Origin: Watersipora subatra
Lineage: Eukaryota; Bryozoa; Gymnolaemata; Cheilostomatida; Watersiporidae
Assembly: GCF_963576615.1 (NCBI RefSeq)
Contig: NC_088712.1
Span: forward strand, 9,802,541-9,866,540
Reading direction: 5' to 3'
DNA: 64,000 bases
Position numbers and translations under genes: made by a program. The notes under the pieces are model-generated. The model was not told the DNA's origin. It saw only the letters and a list, made by a program, of their open reading frames with translations, and did no database searches. This document shows, piece after piece, positions 25,401 through 37,400 of the stretch. Each line of letters opens with the position of its first letter. Positions within the stretch are counted from its first letter, which is position 1.

Positions 25401-28400
25401 CGCGGCGAATTTGATATGAAACTCTACATTGTTTTGGATCGCCTGTGGAGTAAAGGCGGCGTCAGTCAAAAATGATCCTAGGTGAAAAGAATATCTCTCA
25501 CCGTGAATCTTTGCGAGAATGTCTTCAGCCGCGCCGTTTATCGAATGTCGTTTCTTTTTAGTCGCCGTAGACTGAAAACCTCTATGCGTAAGATCGTAAG
25601 TATACTTTTGTTTCGAATGCCAAAACTCTCTATATATCGCTAGATGAGCGTAGTTGGATATGTCGGATATAGTTTGACCATTTATGGTCATCTTAAACTT
25701 TTCTACGATCGCCGATGTAAGGTGATCGGGAATGTCCGCTTCAGTTCCATCGCTGGCTAGTTTGAAATTGTAGGTTAGATTAAGCGATTCGGGGTAAAGA
25801 ACTGTATTGGGCATTAGCTGGGGCATTTTAATTACTAGCTCATCACCAGGACTCGCTGTAGATGGATTGTGCACAACTCGCCCGCGCGACTTGTGGTCTT
25901 TTAGACCCCGCCTGTCTCTCGCGGACACGTTATGGTTTAATTCTCCTGTATACATTTATTATAATAAATATGGAATTGGAAGGTAAAGACTATAACCCCG
26001 ATGTCGATGAAATCCCGGGAGAAACATCATTTATCGAGCCCGCATCATCATTTACCGAGCCGCGCATTCATGAACAAAATGATGCTGTATCCAAGGCGAA
26101 TAATTGGCTCGCTCAAGCTGACTTGCCCAGCATTGATGAAATAATTTTAAAAAAGGGGAAAGGTAGGGTTGTAGATAAACGATTGTTTTCAGCTTTTGTT
26201 GAAGTCGTAAAACCCCGAGATGTTGATGGAATAAATGCGGCTATAAATATTTATGATGACTTTGTTAGTAAAAGGTTTCTTACGCGAGAAGAAATTGATA
26301 GCTATCTCGCCTCTTCCATAGATAGCGTACCTAATCCTCCCGTTAACACCCCGGGTGTAGACACGCACACGCAAAATACAATCGGTGTAAAACTATCCAA
26401 GCTGGATATATACTCTGATATAGATCATTCCAAGTTTGTTCCGATGGATGACGGTGGCCTCGCGGTAAAAATGAGCAAAGGCTCGCAAATGTTGACTTAT
26501 GTGCGTAAACCTGAACTTTTTGTCAAGAATCCAAAGATCCCAACCGCGGAATATCAAGGACCTTTTGGCTTGGACAAAGACGAATACACGAAAAGAGTAG
26601 AAAAAGCCAATGCTAGAACCGTCGCTCCAGTGGATGAAGAAGTGGATGCGGATCAAGGTAATTTGACTGACTTCAAGTCATGGCTATCTAAACAGGGAGA
26701 CACGGTAAAAGACAGAGCAAACAAATTCGTAGATCGGCTCAAAAGTAACAGAAAAACATCAGAGTTTAATTATCGCGATGAATTTGAAATGAGTGATATA
26801 GAGGGAAGATTACCGGAACAAGAGTTAGTAGCTATTGATCAAAGATTTCAAACTATAGAAGGACAAATATCAGTGGCTGTGTCAAAAGCTGCGAACCTGA
26901 CAGAGCAGATACAACAACTCGATGCTAAAGAGGACAAATCTCCTAATGAGCTCGCAAAGTTGCAACAACTAAAAGATGAGTTGGATTCGCAAAATGGTTT
27001 AATCGGCGATCTAAAAGGAGACCTTTCGGATAATACAGCAAAGATGCGAAAGCAGCGCAACCTAATTTTAGGCATTGGTGGTGGGTTAGCCGCTGGAGGA
27101 ATTTTAACGGCCATATTCGAAGCGGTAGCGAATGCGTTGGGATCTGATGCGGTAAAAGATCTTATTCCTAAATCTACCGATCCAAAGGATATTATCGAAA
27201 GCTGCATTGGCAAAATTATCAAGAAAAATCTGGAAGACTTGGCGGCGTACTTTCATGACAGATATCTAAACACTTCCGGCGCAGTACAAGCATTTTGGCA
27301 TATGATGGAAAATGCTGTAGATTATCTCGAAAGCAACTTGTGGATAATCATCGCCGCGGCATTAACTTTGTTAGCGTATGAAATAGATAAGCACAGATAA
27401 ATCTCTTATGATGTCATAAAAGATTTTTTACAAAAATTGTTACAAAGATTGTTACAAAGATTGTTACAAAGATTGTTACAAAGATTGTTACAAAGATTGC
27501 GAAGATTGTTACAAAGATTGTTACAAAGATTGTTACAAAAATTGTTGTTTAGGTTTGCGAAGATTGTTACAAAGATTGTTACAAAGATTGTTACAAAGAT
27601 TGCAAAGATTGCAAAGATTGCAAAGATTGTTACCTTATTGTATTAGCGCAAAACCTCCTACACTCGCAGCCGTGGCAGCGCCTACAAAAACTCGCTCATA
27701 TATTTTTTGTTCAGAGCTAGGGGTGTAATCTAAAGAAGGCGCTTTTATATCAAGGTGAGGTAGTGTAGGCTTTTCACCGTATAGCTTTTCATAAGTATCA
27801 AAGGCCGAATTTACCGAGTATATTTCATCGGTAGCCTCCTGCTTTCGAGCATTTTGCTCGTTTAGCCAATTTTGGTTTTTGGCTCGTTTGATGTTGTAAT
27901 CCGCTTGTTCAACGTTTAGTTTTTCTAACGCCGCATTATGTCTCTTGGCTTTTTCCTGAGCTCCATTTTTATCAATCTTTGAAAAAAGATAATTTCCACC
28001 GGCGAATGCTAAAGAGTTTACGGCGGCTCCCACTACCATAATCGCGATACTAGCCATTTATTATATCTCATAAAATACTATAAGCTCTTTTATATCAGTA
28101 CTGGATACAACACAGGTCACAATTCCGTCTAGCTAAAGATTGATCGCGTGTAGTTTATTACTTAACACCCCAGAATATGTAACAATTTCGGATTCTTCAT
28201 TATAAAATTGTACATCTAACCTCACAACGGATGAGTATGGCCAGTAGAGAATAATGTCTTTGATATTTCCACCACGAGGAATAACTAGCTGAAACAAGGC
28301 TTTTTTTATCAGAAACACTTATCCGCTTTAGCCTGACTTGATGTACAGTCACGGATTTTGATTTTGATCTGCCATAAATTTATTATACGACAACTCAATC

Positions 28401-31400
28401 TCAGCAACAAACTTGCCAAGGTAGGCATTACCTCGTTCATCCGAGATTGACACGTTTAAGCTGTTGAGCTCGCCAATAAGCATGGATTTGTAATTATCGG
28501 TAGGATGGTGTTGTATTATATCTCCCACATCAGTTCTGCCTATGGGAATAGTTGAAAGGAGATTTGATCGTTTACCGTTCCATAAATTTTTAGACGTGTC
28601 TATTCCGTCGATGTATAAATACAAACACAATGGGGTCAGATATAAATATTCATTCTCTATCAGTTTGGCTAGTCCACCCGTAATCGTCGCGTCAGTACTA
28701 ACCTTTAAAGTGTTTTGATGAACTTTAAATGAGCCTGGTAATTTAGAAAGGAGCTGCTCGTACGTGTAATACCCCGGCTGAATAGTAGTCGTTCTACCGT
28801 TGTACGTGTAACTGGTCACCTCGGTCAAATTGTAAAAAGATAAATATAACGTAATTGTCTTAAGGCTAAAACCGCTTGCCTTCACGGATCGATCGAGCTC
28901 AATGCGACCGGTTTTGTTTATTGTCAAAGAGGTCATTTATTAATAAATGACTGGACAACTATCTAGTGGTTATCCCATAGATTTTTACAACTTAACTGTC
29001 GTCGTAGCGATAGACGAACATAACAAAATATTGTATAGCTTTGTCAAAAAGTTTGTCGATATCTCACCTGCACCGGTAGTGATAAAAAGCTTTGATGATG
29101 TCAATCGATGGTATGATGACCCCATGTTATATTATTTTCAGCAATATAAGTTTGCCTTATACTGCGCAACTGCTTTGTGCGGTGTGAGTAAAGATCAGCT
29201 GACACGAGGTCTACCTCTTACAAAAGCTATTTTAAACTTTCACGTTATGTACCAAACTAAAAAGATGTTGGCGCAAATGGAGATTAGAAATCCCGGAGAT
29301 CGAGATTTTGATCCGTACAACAATCCTTACAACAAAACCGAGTACTGCAAATTGCTCAATGAGTTTAGAGTAACCGCTAAAGATATTCCTGAGATTGATC
29401 AACCAGCCAGAGGTATCGGATTTATCATACAAGACGGTGGTAGTAAAGTAGGTTCTCTACAAAAACAGATGGCTGATCTAGGCAGGCATCACAAGCCGTA
29501 TCCAAAATATCCATCAAGCAGTAAAGATAAGACGGACATGGATGTGCATCGGAGTGGTGCCAATGGTTGGGGTACTTATTACCAGTTTCCGGAGTGGAAT
29601 TCGAGTGTGGGTACTAAAATGGTTTCGGTAACTCAAGACCCATTTGACTACAAAAGGGTAGTGCCCGATCATAGTAAGTCATTCACATCCCCCGGAATAG
29701 TTGGACTTAATGATAGTATTAGAGCTTACGTCTACTGTTTACTGGGAGCTCAGGTGCAAGCTAGACAAGCGGGTTCCTCCCTCGAGTCTCAACAAGAATT
29801 TTTAGTTCTGGTCAATGACTTGATCACGAAAAAGCAATCACTCCAAGATTTTATATCAAACTTTGAGGACGCCCTCACTAAAACTCGTGGGCAAACAAAT
29901 TATGTTATAGCCAAAGGTCTGTACATGATACCGTCAGACTTGAACTTGAACGCTTTAGGACAAAGCGTAAAAGGATTTAATGATAAAATTAAAATAGCCC
30001 AAGCGTTTGATAGCGTAGGAATAAAACCTCCACCACCAAAACCCACACCGCTAAAGCCTTCACCAAAACCCAAACCCGCGCAACAGCCAAAACCTGCGCA
30101 ACCTGCACCCACACTAAAACAACCAAATCCTGCACTACAACAGCCACCGAAACCCAAACCTGCGCCACTAAAGCAGCCTCCAGCACCGACACTAAAATCA
30201 ACTCCTTCTGTAAAGCCATCTATATTTCCTACAGAATTATTTTCACCAAAACCTGTCCCTTCTGTAAAGCCATCTACAGAATTGTCACCGCCCGAGGGCA
30301 ACGTTCACGAAGGAAATAAATTGTTAATTGGCGGCTCCATTGTTGCCGCAGGCATTGTCTACACACTCTTCACTTAGTTTTATAACCTCTGGGTTATAAA
30401 ACTCACGTGACCTTTACCAGCTCGGCTCTGCTCATTCTACTGTATCTTTTTACACCGCTTCGCTTGGCATCTTCTTTTAATTTTTTGATACACGGCACTT
30501 TCTTCGGGTAGTGTGGTATTTTGACAAATTCAGTGGTCGACTCTTTATATTCATCATACACAGAGGGTCGGACGAGATCAAACAACTCCATCACATTGAT
30601 CCATCTTTCTTCTTTCCAGAAGTGTAGCATAGTTAGTGTTGCAATTTATTCTATAATGTCCGTGTGCCAAGCTGTTTATTGAATCTAGGTAATAACGTTT
30701 GTCGTCAAAGGCCGACAGAGTCTTTTTGCTGAATGTCCAATTTTTTATCTCGTGTAGCTTGGACTGGAGTGTCGTCATGGTGGCATTCGGAGCCGGAACT
30801 CCACTATCCAGGCATTGTTTGTAGGTATCAAACTTTAGGTTTTTGGTTATACACTTTTTCACTCCTTTGCATTTTGTCAGTCCCCAACCCTCACCCTCTA
30901 CGCAGTATGACTTGGCTCGCAAAGCCACAAACTCTGCAATTGGTTGTCCACCACCTTCATCCTTGGGCAGACCTATCACTTTTTTGTTTTTCTCACTGTA
31001 GCACGGATGATCTTTAGGGTAGTTGCTCGTATCATACTTTTCGAGCGGCATTTCCTTATAAAAATCTTCTGTCTCAATTAATAACACTAAGCTGTCCATG
31101 TCAGTATACATCATTCTAGCATCAGGGTATCGCTGTCGTATGTCATCGTGAAAGAATTCGTACATGAGCAGTTTGGACAGATCTAAAATGGCCTGACCGA
31201 CGTAAATAGGTTTGTTTAGGGTCACTGTAGATTTGCTCATGAGAATGGCCGCCAAGTTGTCATTAAACTCTTTCTTACACTTGAATCGCGGCTTATTTAT
31301 GAGCTTTTGTTTGCGATTCATTTTAGTAGTCAACTCTACATCTATTTGTTTGCGAACATTCTCCATCGATTTTCCGAATACCGCATTGTTCATGAGCTTG

Positions 31401-34400
31401 AAAAAATCTTTCTCAAAATCAGTTTTGGCCTTTTTTCGAAGCTCGGTATTTAGTCGAATGTACGGCTCCATCCATGCACTTTCCTTAAATTTGAGAACTC
31501 GGTGTACTTTGGTCAGACGCATACCCTTTTTTAAATAAAACTTTAGAATTTTGTGGTGCACAACGTACTTGCGCTTATCTCAAAGGTTTGACACCAGCTT
31601 AGGAACTTTTGCATAGCACGGCTCTCCAAGCTTGTCAAGCTCTCCCACATCGTGCATATACTCTGACCACTGATCAGGTTTCATGGATTCGGGTGCCAGT
31701 GGATAATCATTGTGTTCATCGTGTAGCTTTTTTGGGTATTCCAGGTCCACCTCCGCAATGTAGCCTTCATCATCATCATTAAGGTCTGGCAGGTCATCTT
31801 CCCACTGAAATCCACCAGTCGGTAGCTTTTGTGACATTGCCCATCCGTATAGGTTATTCTCATCCAAGTACATCAGGTAGTTCGTTGGTTTCTTTTCATC
31901 ATACCCCTCGACATAGGGGTTGTTGGCTTTAGCATACCGAATACCTCCGCATGTAGAAACGCCACCTCTTATACCACTCTCTACAAAATTGTACATGTCT
32001 ACATCAGTGATGAGCTCCAGTTCTTGTTTTGTTATTTTAAGCAATGCATCCCATGACAATGAGGGTGCTGAGATGTAGTGACACGGATCAAGACCATATA
32101 CATTCATGGCTGTCGATCTATGCCTCTCAAAAACATCAGTCAAAAGCAAGACATCCGTCTTAAGATAGAGATCATGATAATCACCCAAAGTTTCGCACCC
32201 CAGCTCTTTCCACACTTTTTGAGCGTGCCGATAGTCCTCATCACTTATACCGGCATAATTGTCAAGCGATGAACTAAAGTGCACTTTATCCGGGAGTTCT
32301 CGTTCTTTACACCGCTCGTGAGAATCCATGTACTCGTATGGATATACACCCTTCCTGAAAAGTAGGCCGGCATGCTCTGGATACTCTCGTTTCAGGTGCG
32401 GTAGATCATCTAGGCCTTCCACCAATTCAGCCAATGAGCTATTGAGGTGCTGGAGGCTGTCCATAAACTCAAACCTACCTATTCTCGTAGACATGTATTT
32501 TTCATCAGTATTGGCTATAACATCAATATCCTCTGCCCCCTCAAATTTTGTACACTTGTGCAACTGCTGCCATAAGAATGACTTTTTATTTGCACATATT
32601 TTATGAGCCACTCCCAACTTTTTGTCTGGAACTTTTCGCATCACTAAAGGATCATCTTCATATCCTTCCAAACCGCATGCAAAGCAGCACTTAGGGTCCT
32701 GTGACTCATCAAGACTATCGCGTTGAGAAAGTTTGCATTTTTTATGTACAACCAATTCGTCAATATTGCGTTTATACACAGTAACCAGAGCAGCATTGAC
32801 GTCGGCCTTTTCTTTACACATGTAGCACTTTATTCGTCTACCTTTCCAAGCTTTGACGATAAGGTGAGAGTCATAGCCACGAAAATTGTGAAATATCACC
32901 TTAATCTTTTTAGTTTTTCGTAAACTAAGATTGCATTTGTTATGAGCCGGACCTCTATACAGCTCCGATACATGATCGTGGTCCTTAACCATAGACTCAC
33001 CCTGCGGTTTTTTACATATCCAGCACTCCGGTGTACCCTCTTCAACATCGTGATAAAATTTTTGCTCCTGTTCAGGAGTGATGATCATCTCAGCAATCGG
33101 TACACTATCAACGTATTATTCGAACTCGTCTAACACCTTAAAGAACTGCTCAATACAATCCTCACCTCTGTACATTTCAAACCTTAGTGACTCACCCATG
33201 CTATTAACCAACTTTAACCCATAGCCGCAAGCTGTGTGAATCTTAGTCTCTCTATCTATAATCGACTCAAAGTCTGCGTAGACTGTGTACGGTGCTTTCT
33301 CCATGTTCTTAAAGATTTTAAATTTTATTACCGACACCGGTTCAGACATCTTAACAGTGCAAGTTCCATCATGAAGCCTTAGGCACACCTCAACATGATC
33401 CTTAAAAGTTCTCTCACACGTTGAGTGGTGGGGACATCGTAGGCAGGTATACTTAGACTCTTTGTGCTCTGTTTGGGCATACATTAGCGCTGACATACTT
33501 TTTATCCACATGTAGTGATCTTTATAAAGAATTAAATTCACCTCAGGGAGACCTTTTGCACCATCTGTATACAACTGGTCATCCGTGTGAACAATCTCCA
33601 TTTCACCATCTTTCCATTCAAACACATTAATCACAAGTTTGTTTTTGTTAGCAAACTTTTGGACTTGGTCTATGGTGACCGGGTACTTTAACATTTTAGT
33701 TTTTAGGGCGTTTTTATACGGGATGTACTTCGATAACCTGTCTACGTGATCCGATGATGGATGTAAGCATGATAGCACCGCCCACAAAAAGCACTTGTTG
33801 TCATCTACCGCTTCCGGATTTATCTCTTTTACTTTTTTAACTAACGCTGATTTCTTGGTTTTGGTAGTAAAAGCAATGTCCAGAGATTTTGCAATACGTT
33901 TTATCTCTGCCATTGTTTTGGCACCTCCATTGTTGACGTTTATGACGGCATTTTTGTTCGCTAAAGCTTTAAGGGTTGGTTTGTATGTTCCACCTTTTAG
34001 AGGTTTCCACCTATAAATTTCCAAATAAAATCTAGATACTCGTTCCAAAATCCACCCCGAACCGTTGTTCGTAAATTCATCAATTTTTCTGATTATATTC
34101 GCTAGCTGTCTGTTTAATTCTTCATCCAGATTGGTTGATGCTAGGATTGGTACGGCGCCTTCTTTAGGGGTACCCCAGAATTGAGTGATTATAGTACCAC
34201 GCTCCAGATGGGAGAATGCAACTTCAGCACTTACGCGAAGTTTTTTAGTTCGGTTAAACGCATCATTAATCCTACCTATAATGACAGGTTTGGCGTGATT
34301 CCATACAAAGTCTATGTTGGCTGATTGATAACTGGATACATCTATAGTAGATTTGTTGGTGACCTCATCTACAAAAGTGGTTCTTATCTCCACCCGCGGC

Positions 34401-37400
34401 GCTCTGTCATCACCTCTCAATGCGTCCACCAAGTCTGTTTTTTGCACACGCGGCCCAACTGTTATATCTGTGGCTCGAGCTAGAGATTTTAGATCTTTCA
34501 TACTCAAGTCATCCACTGTAAGACGTTTCTTGCCATCGACAATATCCTTTAACTCGGCTTTTCTCAGCTTCGCTGTATTCCCAAACCCCATACGCTTCGC
34601 CTCCTCCCTCATCTGACTGGAGGTAGAGTCTCCGTACAGGTTTCTCACATTGCGGAGGGCATCATCCGGGTCTGGCTTTTTGTAAGTACCGCCTACCACT
34701 ATTGGTATACCCTTACTAGTTTTACTAATCACTTTGGATCGATCGCCCGCACGATACGCTATCTCCGCTTTGCTCATTTTGCTGTATCCTTTAATACCGC
34801 TTTGCTTGGCATCCTGTCGAAGCCAGCTCGTATTCCCCTCTCCGTAGAGGTTTCTAATGTCAGACACCGCCTTAGGTGGTGCCCGCTTTCTAACTCTCTT
34901 TTCCATTTTATTTATTATTACACAGCTTTAAACCTTAGTCAAATCGATTGATGTAGGCTTAAAGAATTTTGTATAATAAATAGGCGCAAAAAGCAAGCGT
35001 GACCAGCACCGAAAGGTCCTGCAGTCGCGTGTCAATTAGGTGACAGCCGTGTCTGTTTCTAACTCTCTTTTCCATTTTATTTTTAAATTTTTGATATTCT
35101 CCATTTTTTTCAAAATCCCAAGGATTTTGAAAACTTTCTAAAAAACTAGATTTTTTCATCTTTAGACAAAAATTGCCAGGGCGAAAATTCTGGGCCAGCA
35201 ACCCCCTTTCATATACTACTTCTCTTTAATATAATATTTGAACCTTCTAAACAGTATCATCAGCAATTGGTTGCCTGTCACATCTGTCATCAGTGTTCAC
35301 CTCTTCAGCTAACTGCACTCCGACATGAAGGGCCAGCTTGTCTAGATCTACGAGGACTGTTATGTAGAGTTTTCTGCAGTCTCTTGACAACTTCACTTTC
35401 TGGCTGTCTGTTTCTGAAGGCACCAGCTACATTAAAACTTTTGCACATGGTGAATACATTTTGTTCACATTTTTAAGTTGCAAACAAAAACTGCCAAGTA
35501 TAAAATTGAGCATATAATGTATAAATCAAAAATACATAATTTGTAGAAAAATGTCTGCAAAGAGTGTAAAATCTAAATGCTATACAAAAAATAAATTTGA
35601 ATAGATGTATAAAAAATAGGTGATATAAAAAATTAATTTAAAGTATAAATGTACTTAAAATTGGGTAACTTCACAGTTAGCACTTTTTTATTTTCTTTTT
35701 GCTTATGTTTACGCTCTCTCGTATTCGAGTTTTTTTCTATATCCTTGTCTGACATGTTTTCTTTTTGCTTTCAGCGATATATCTTAGAAGCCGCTGCTTG
35801 TGCTGATAAAAATACTGTTTTAGTTTTGTCATCAGCTTTCATTTTAGATTGATACTCTTTTGTACATTCATTTTGAGTCTTGGTCCTGTTGTTGCTGGGT
35901 GGACTTTACACTTAATTCTGATATAGATTATTTCCAATGATAAGTCTTATTTGTTTATATTAGTGATCTTAGTTGCTTTCTAACTCTTGGAAATCTGAAG
36001 GTTAATAGAAAATTATTTGAAGGTCTTTACTACTAACGTCCATGATTGTACTTTAAACTTAATGACACTTCTCAAAATCCTATGTAAGTCTAGACAAGTG
36101 ATTCTTAACTAGGGAGGAATTTACCCTGGTTCAGAACCCAAAGGTTCAAGAACCACTGGTCTAGAGAAGGGTTATACTCCTTTAACTCAAATTTTAATCA
36201 CTTTCTATAACTTACATTCACATCCACAAACAAGCATTAATCTCAAAAACATCCAATAACTAGATAGCAAGGAGTGCCATGTTTATAACTGTTTGTATCG
36301 GGTGTCTCATCATTCATAACAGCTATCAAATATGACAACTGGTAGAAAGTTCTGTTTTATGGTATATAAAGTGAATACCATTTCTACTTTGCATGTAAAT
36401 TTTTTTGCTGTATTTACAAATTGAGCTGAAAACTTTGTAAGTTTTTAAACATGAACATGTTGTTTTTTGCGAATGATGGGGCATTTCTACTAGCGCCCTT
36501 CTTAATGCGTGCCCTACACTTTAGAATGCAGGTTTCGCAGTGTTATTTTACATATTCACCTAGAGGCAATGTCTGGGTGATGTCCACAAGAAGAATGATT
36601 GTTTTGACACCTTAATTTCCTGTTACAATACATTAAAAAAACTAAAAACTTATGAATCATTGATGATTCAGAAAAACTTGAAGTTTAATGGTTAACAGAT
36701 CTAACAAAAATCTTCATGTAAAATAATTATGTTACATTGTTGCCTTTCTGGGCTTTCTATATAGAGTATTTTCAAAATGATTTACCAAATATTAAAAACT
36801 TCTTTTAGCTGAAAAATAATTTATTTATGGATAAGCCCATATAATATCTAAAATGTTGGTGAACGCCCAATTATGAGCTGAAAGATATGTGACACAGATT
36901 TATCAAAGTAAACTTTGGCAGCTATTTATTGGTCATTCTAACAGACTATATTATATATTTGATGTTTACCAGCTACAAATTCAAAGTAGGATTTTTATTT
37001 TTTTATTTTTGGTTTATTTCTATCAACAAAAGAAATTAAACAAAAGAAAAAAGCTGGAAAAAAGATTAAGCCCATAATTTGCTTTAGCATAACTAGTCGT
37101 GGTGTTGGGCTTGTCATCATCGCGCAATCAAGATCAATTTTTTGAGTCATTAGGTTTTATTCACCTGTTCAATAGTTTAATTTAAACTTTTCCTTGAAAC
37201 TGGCCACCTTCTTTATCTTTTTTATAGTATTAGGGAGTTGGTTAAAAAATAGCCTGTTGGTAATACACCTTGCGATTGTCTGCACAGGAAAATATTGTGG
37301 GAGATTTAGTCAGAAATTTAAGAATCGACTTTGATATATTGTGCGAGGGATGTAATTACAAGAAAATTCATGATGGGCGAAAAGTTTAATGCGGTATGAA

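Larger units (their letters stand above)
19775..35220. mobile_element. Polinton/Maverick (adintovirus-like) endogenous element
   Basis: The element is 15,446 bp long, begins AGTAGTATATG and ends with its reverse complement. It is flanked by a perfect 6-bp duplication TCTCTT (19769-19774, 35221-35226), the length and AG/CT ends typical of Polintons. It carries protein-primed PolB, a major capsid protein, a packaging ATPase, a penton-like minor capsid protein and several accessory genes. An integrase scrap remains and no protease is recognised. Most core genes contain in-frame stops. The outer 118 bp of the two TIRs differ at about three positions, consistent with a fairly recent insertion that has begun to decay. 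It sits in intron 6 of the TRIM-like gene. Confidence 0.95.

Noticed and set aside
25862-25969. N-terminal extension of the 476-aa gene by 36 codons
   Set aside because: It starts on a non-ATG codon, overlaps the MCP coding start and lies upstream of the palindromic start motif.
27437-27646. Leu/Arg/Gln-rich open frame of 69 codons
   Set aside because: It is the translation of a 12-bp tandem repeat; no start motif and no family.
22566-33118. Alternative genetic code or programmed stop readthrough in the Polinton
   Set aside because: All three stop codons occur as interruptions while genes also end normally in all three, and host exons use the standard code; decay is simpler.
20064-35075. 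AATAAA before start codons as poly(A) signals of upstream genes
   Set aside because: It also occurs before genes whose upstream neighbour is divergent, where no 3' end lies; kept only as a caveat.
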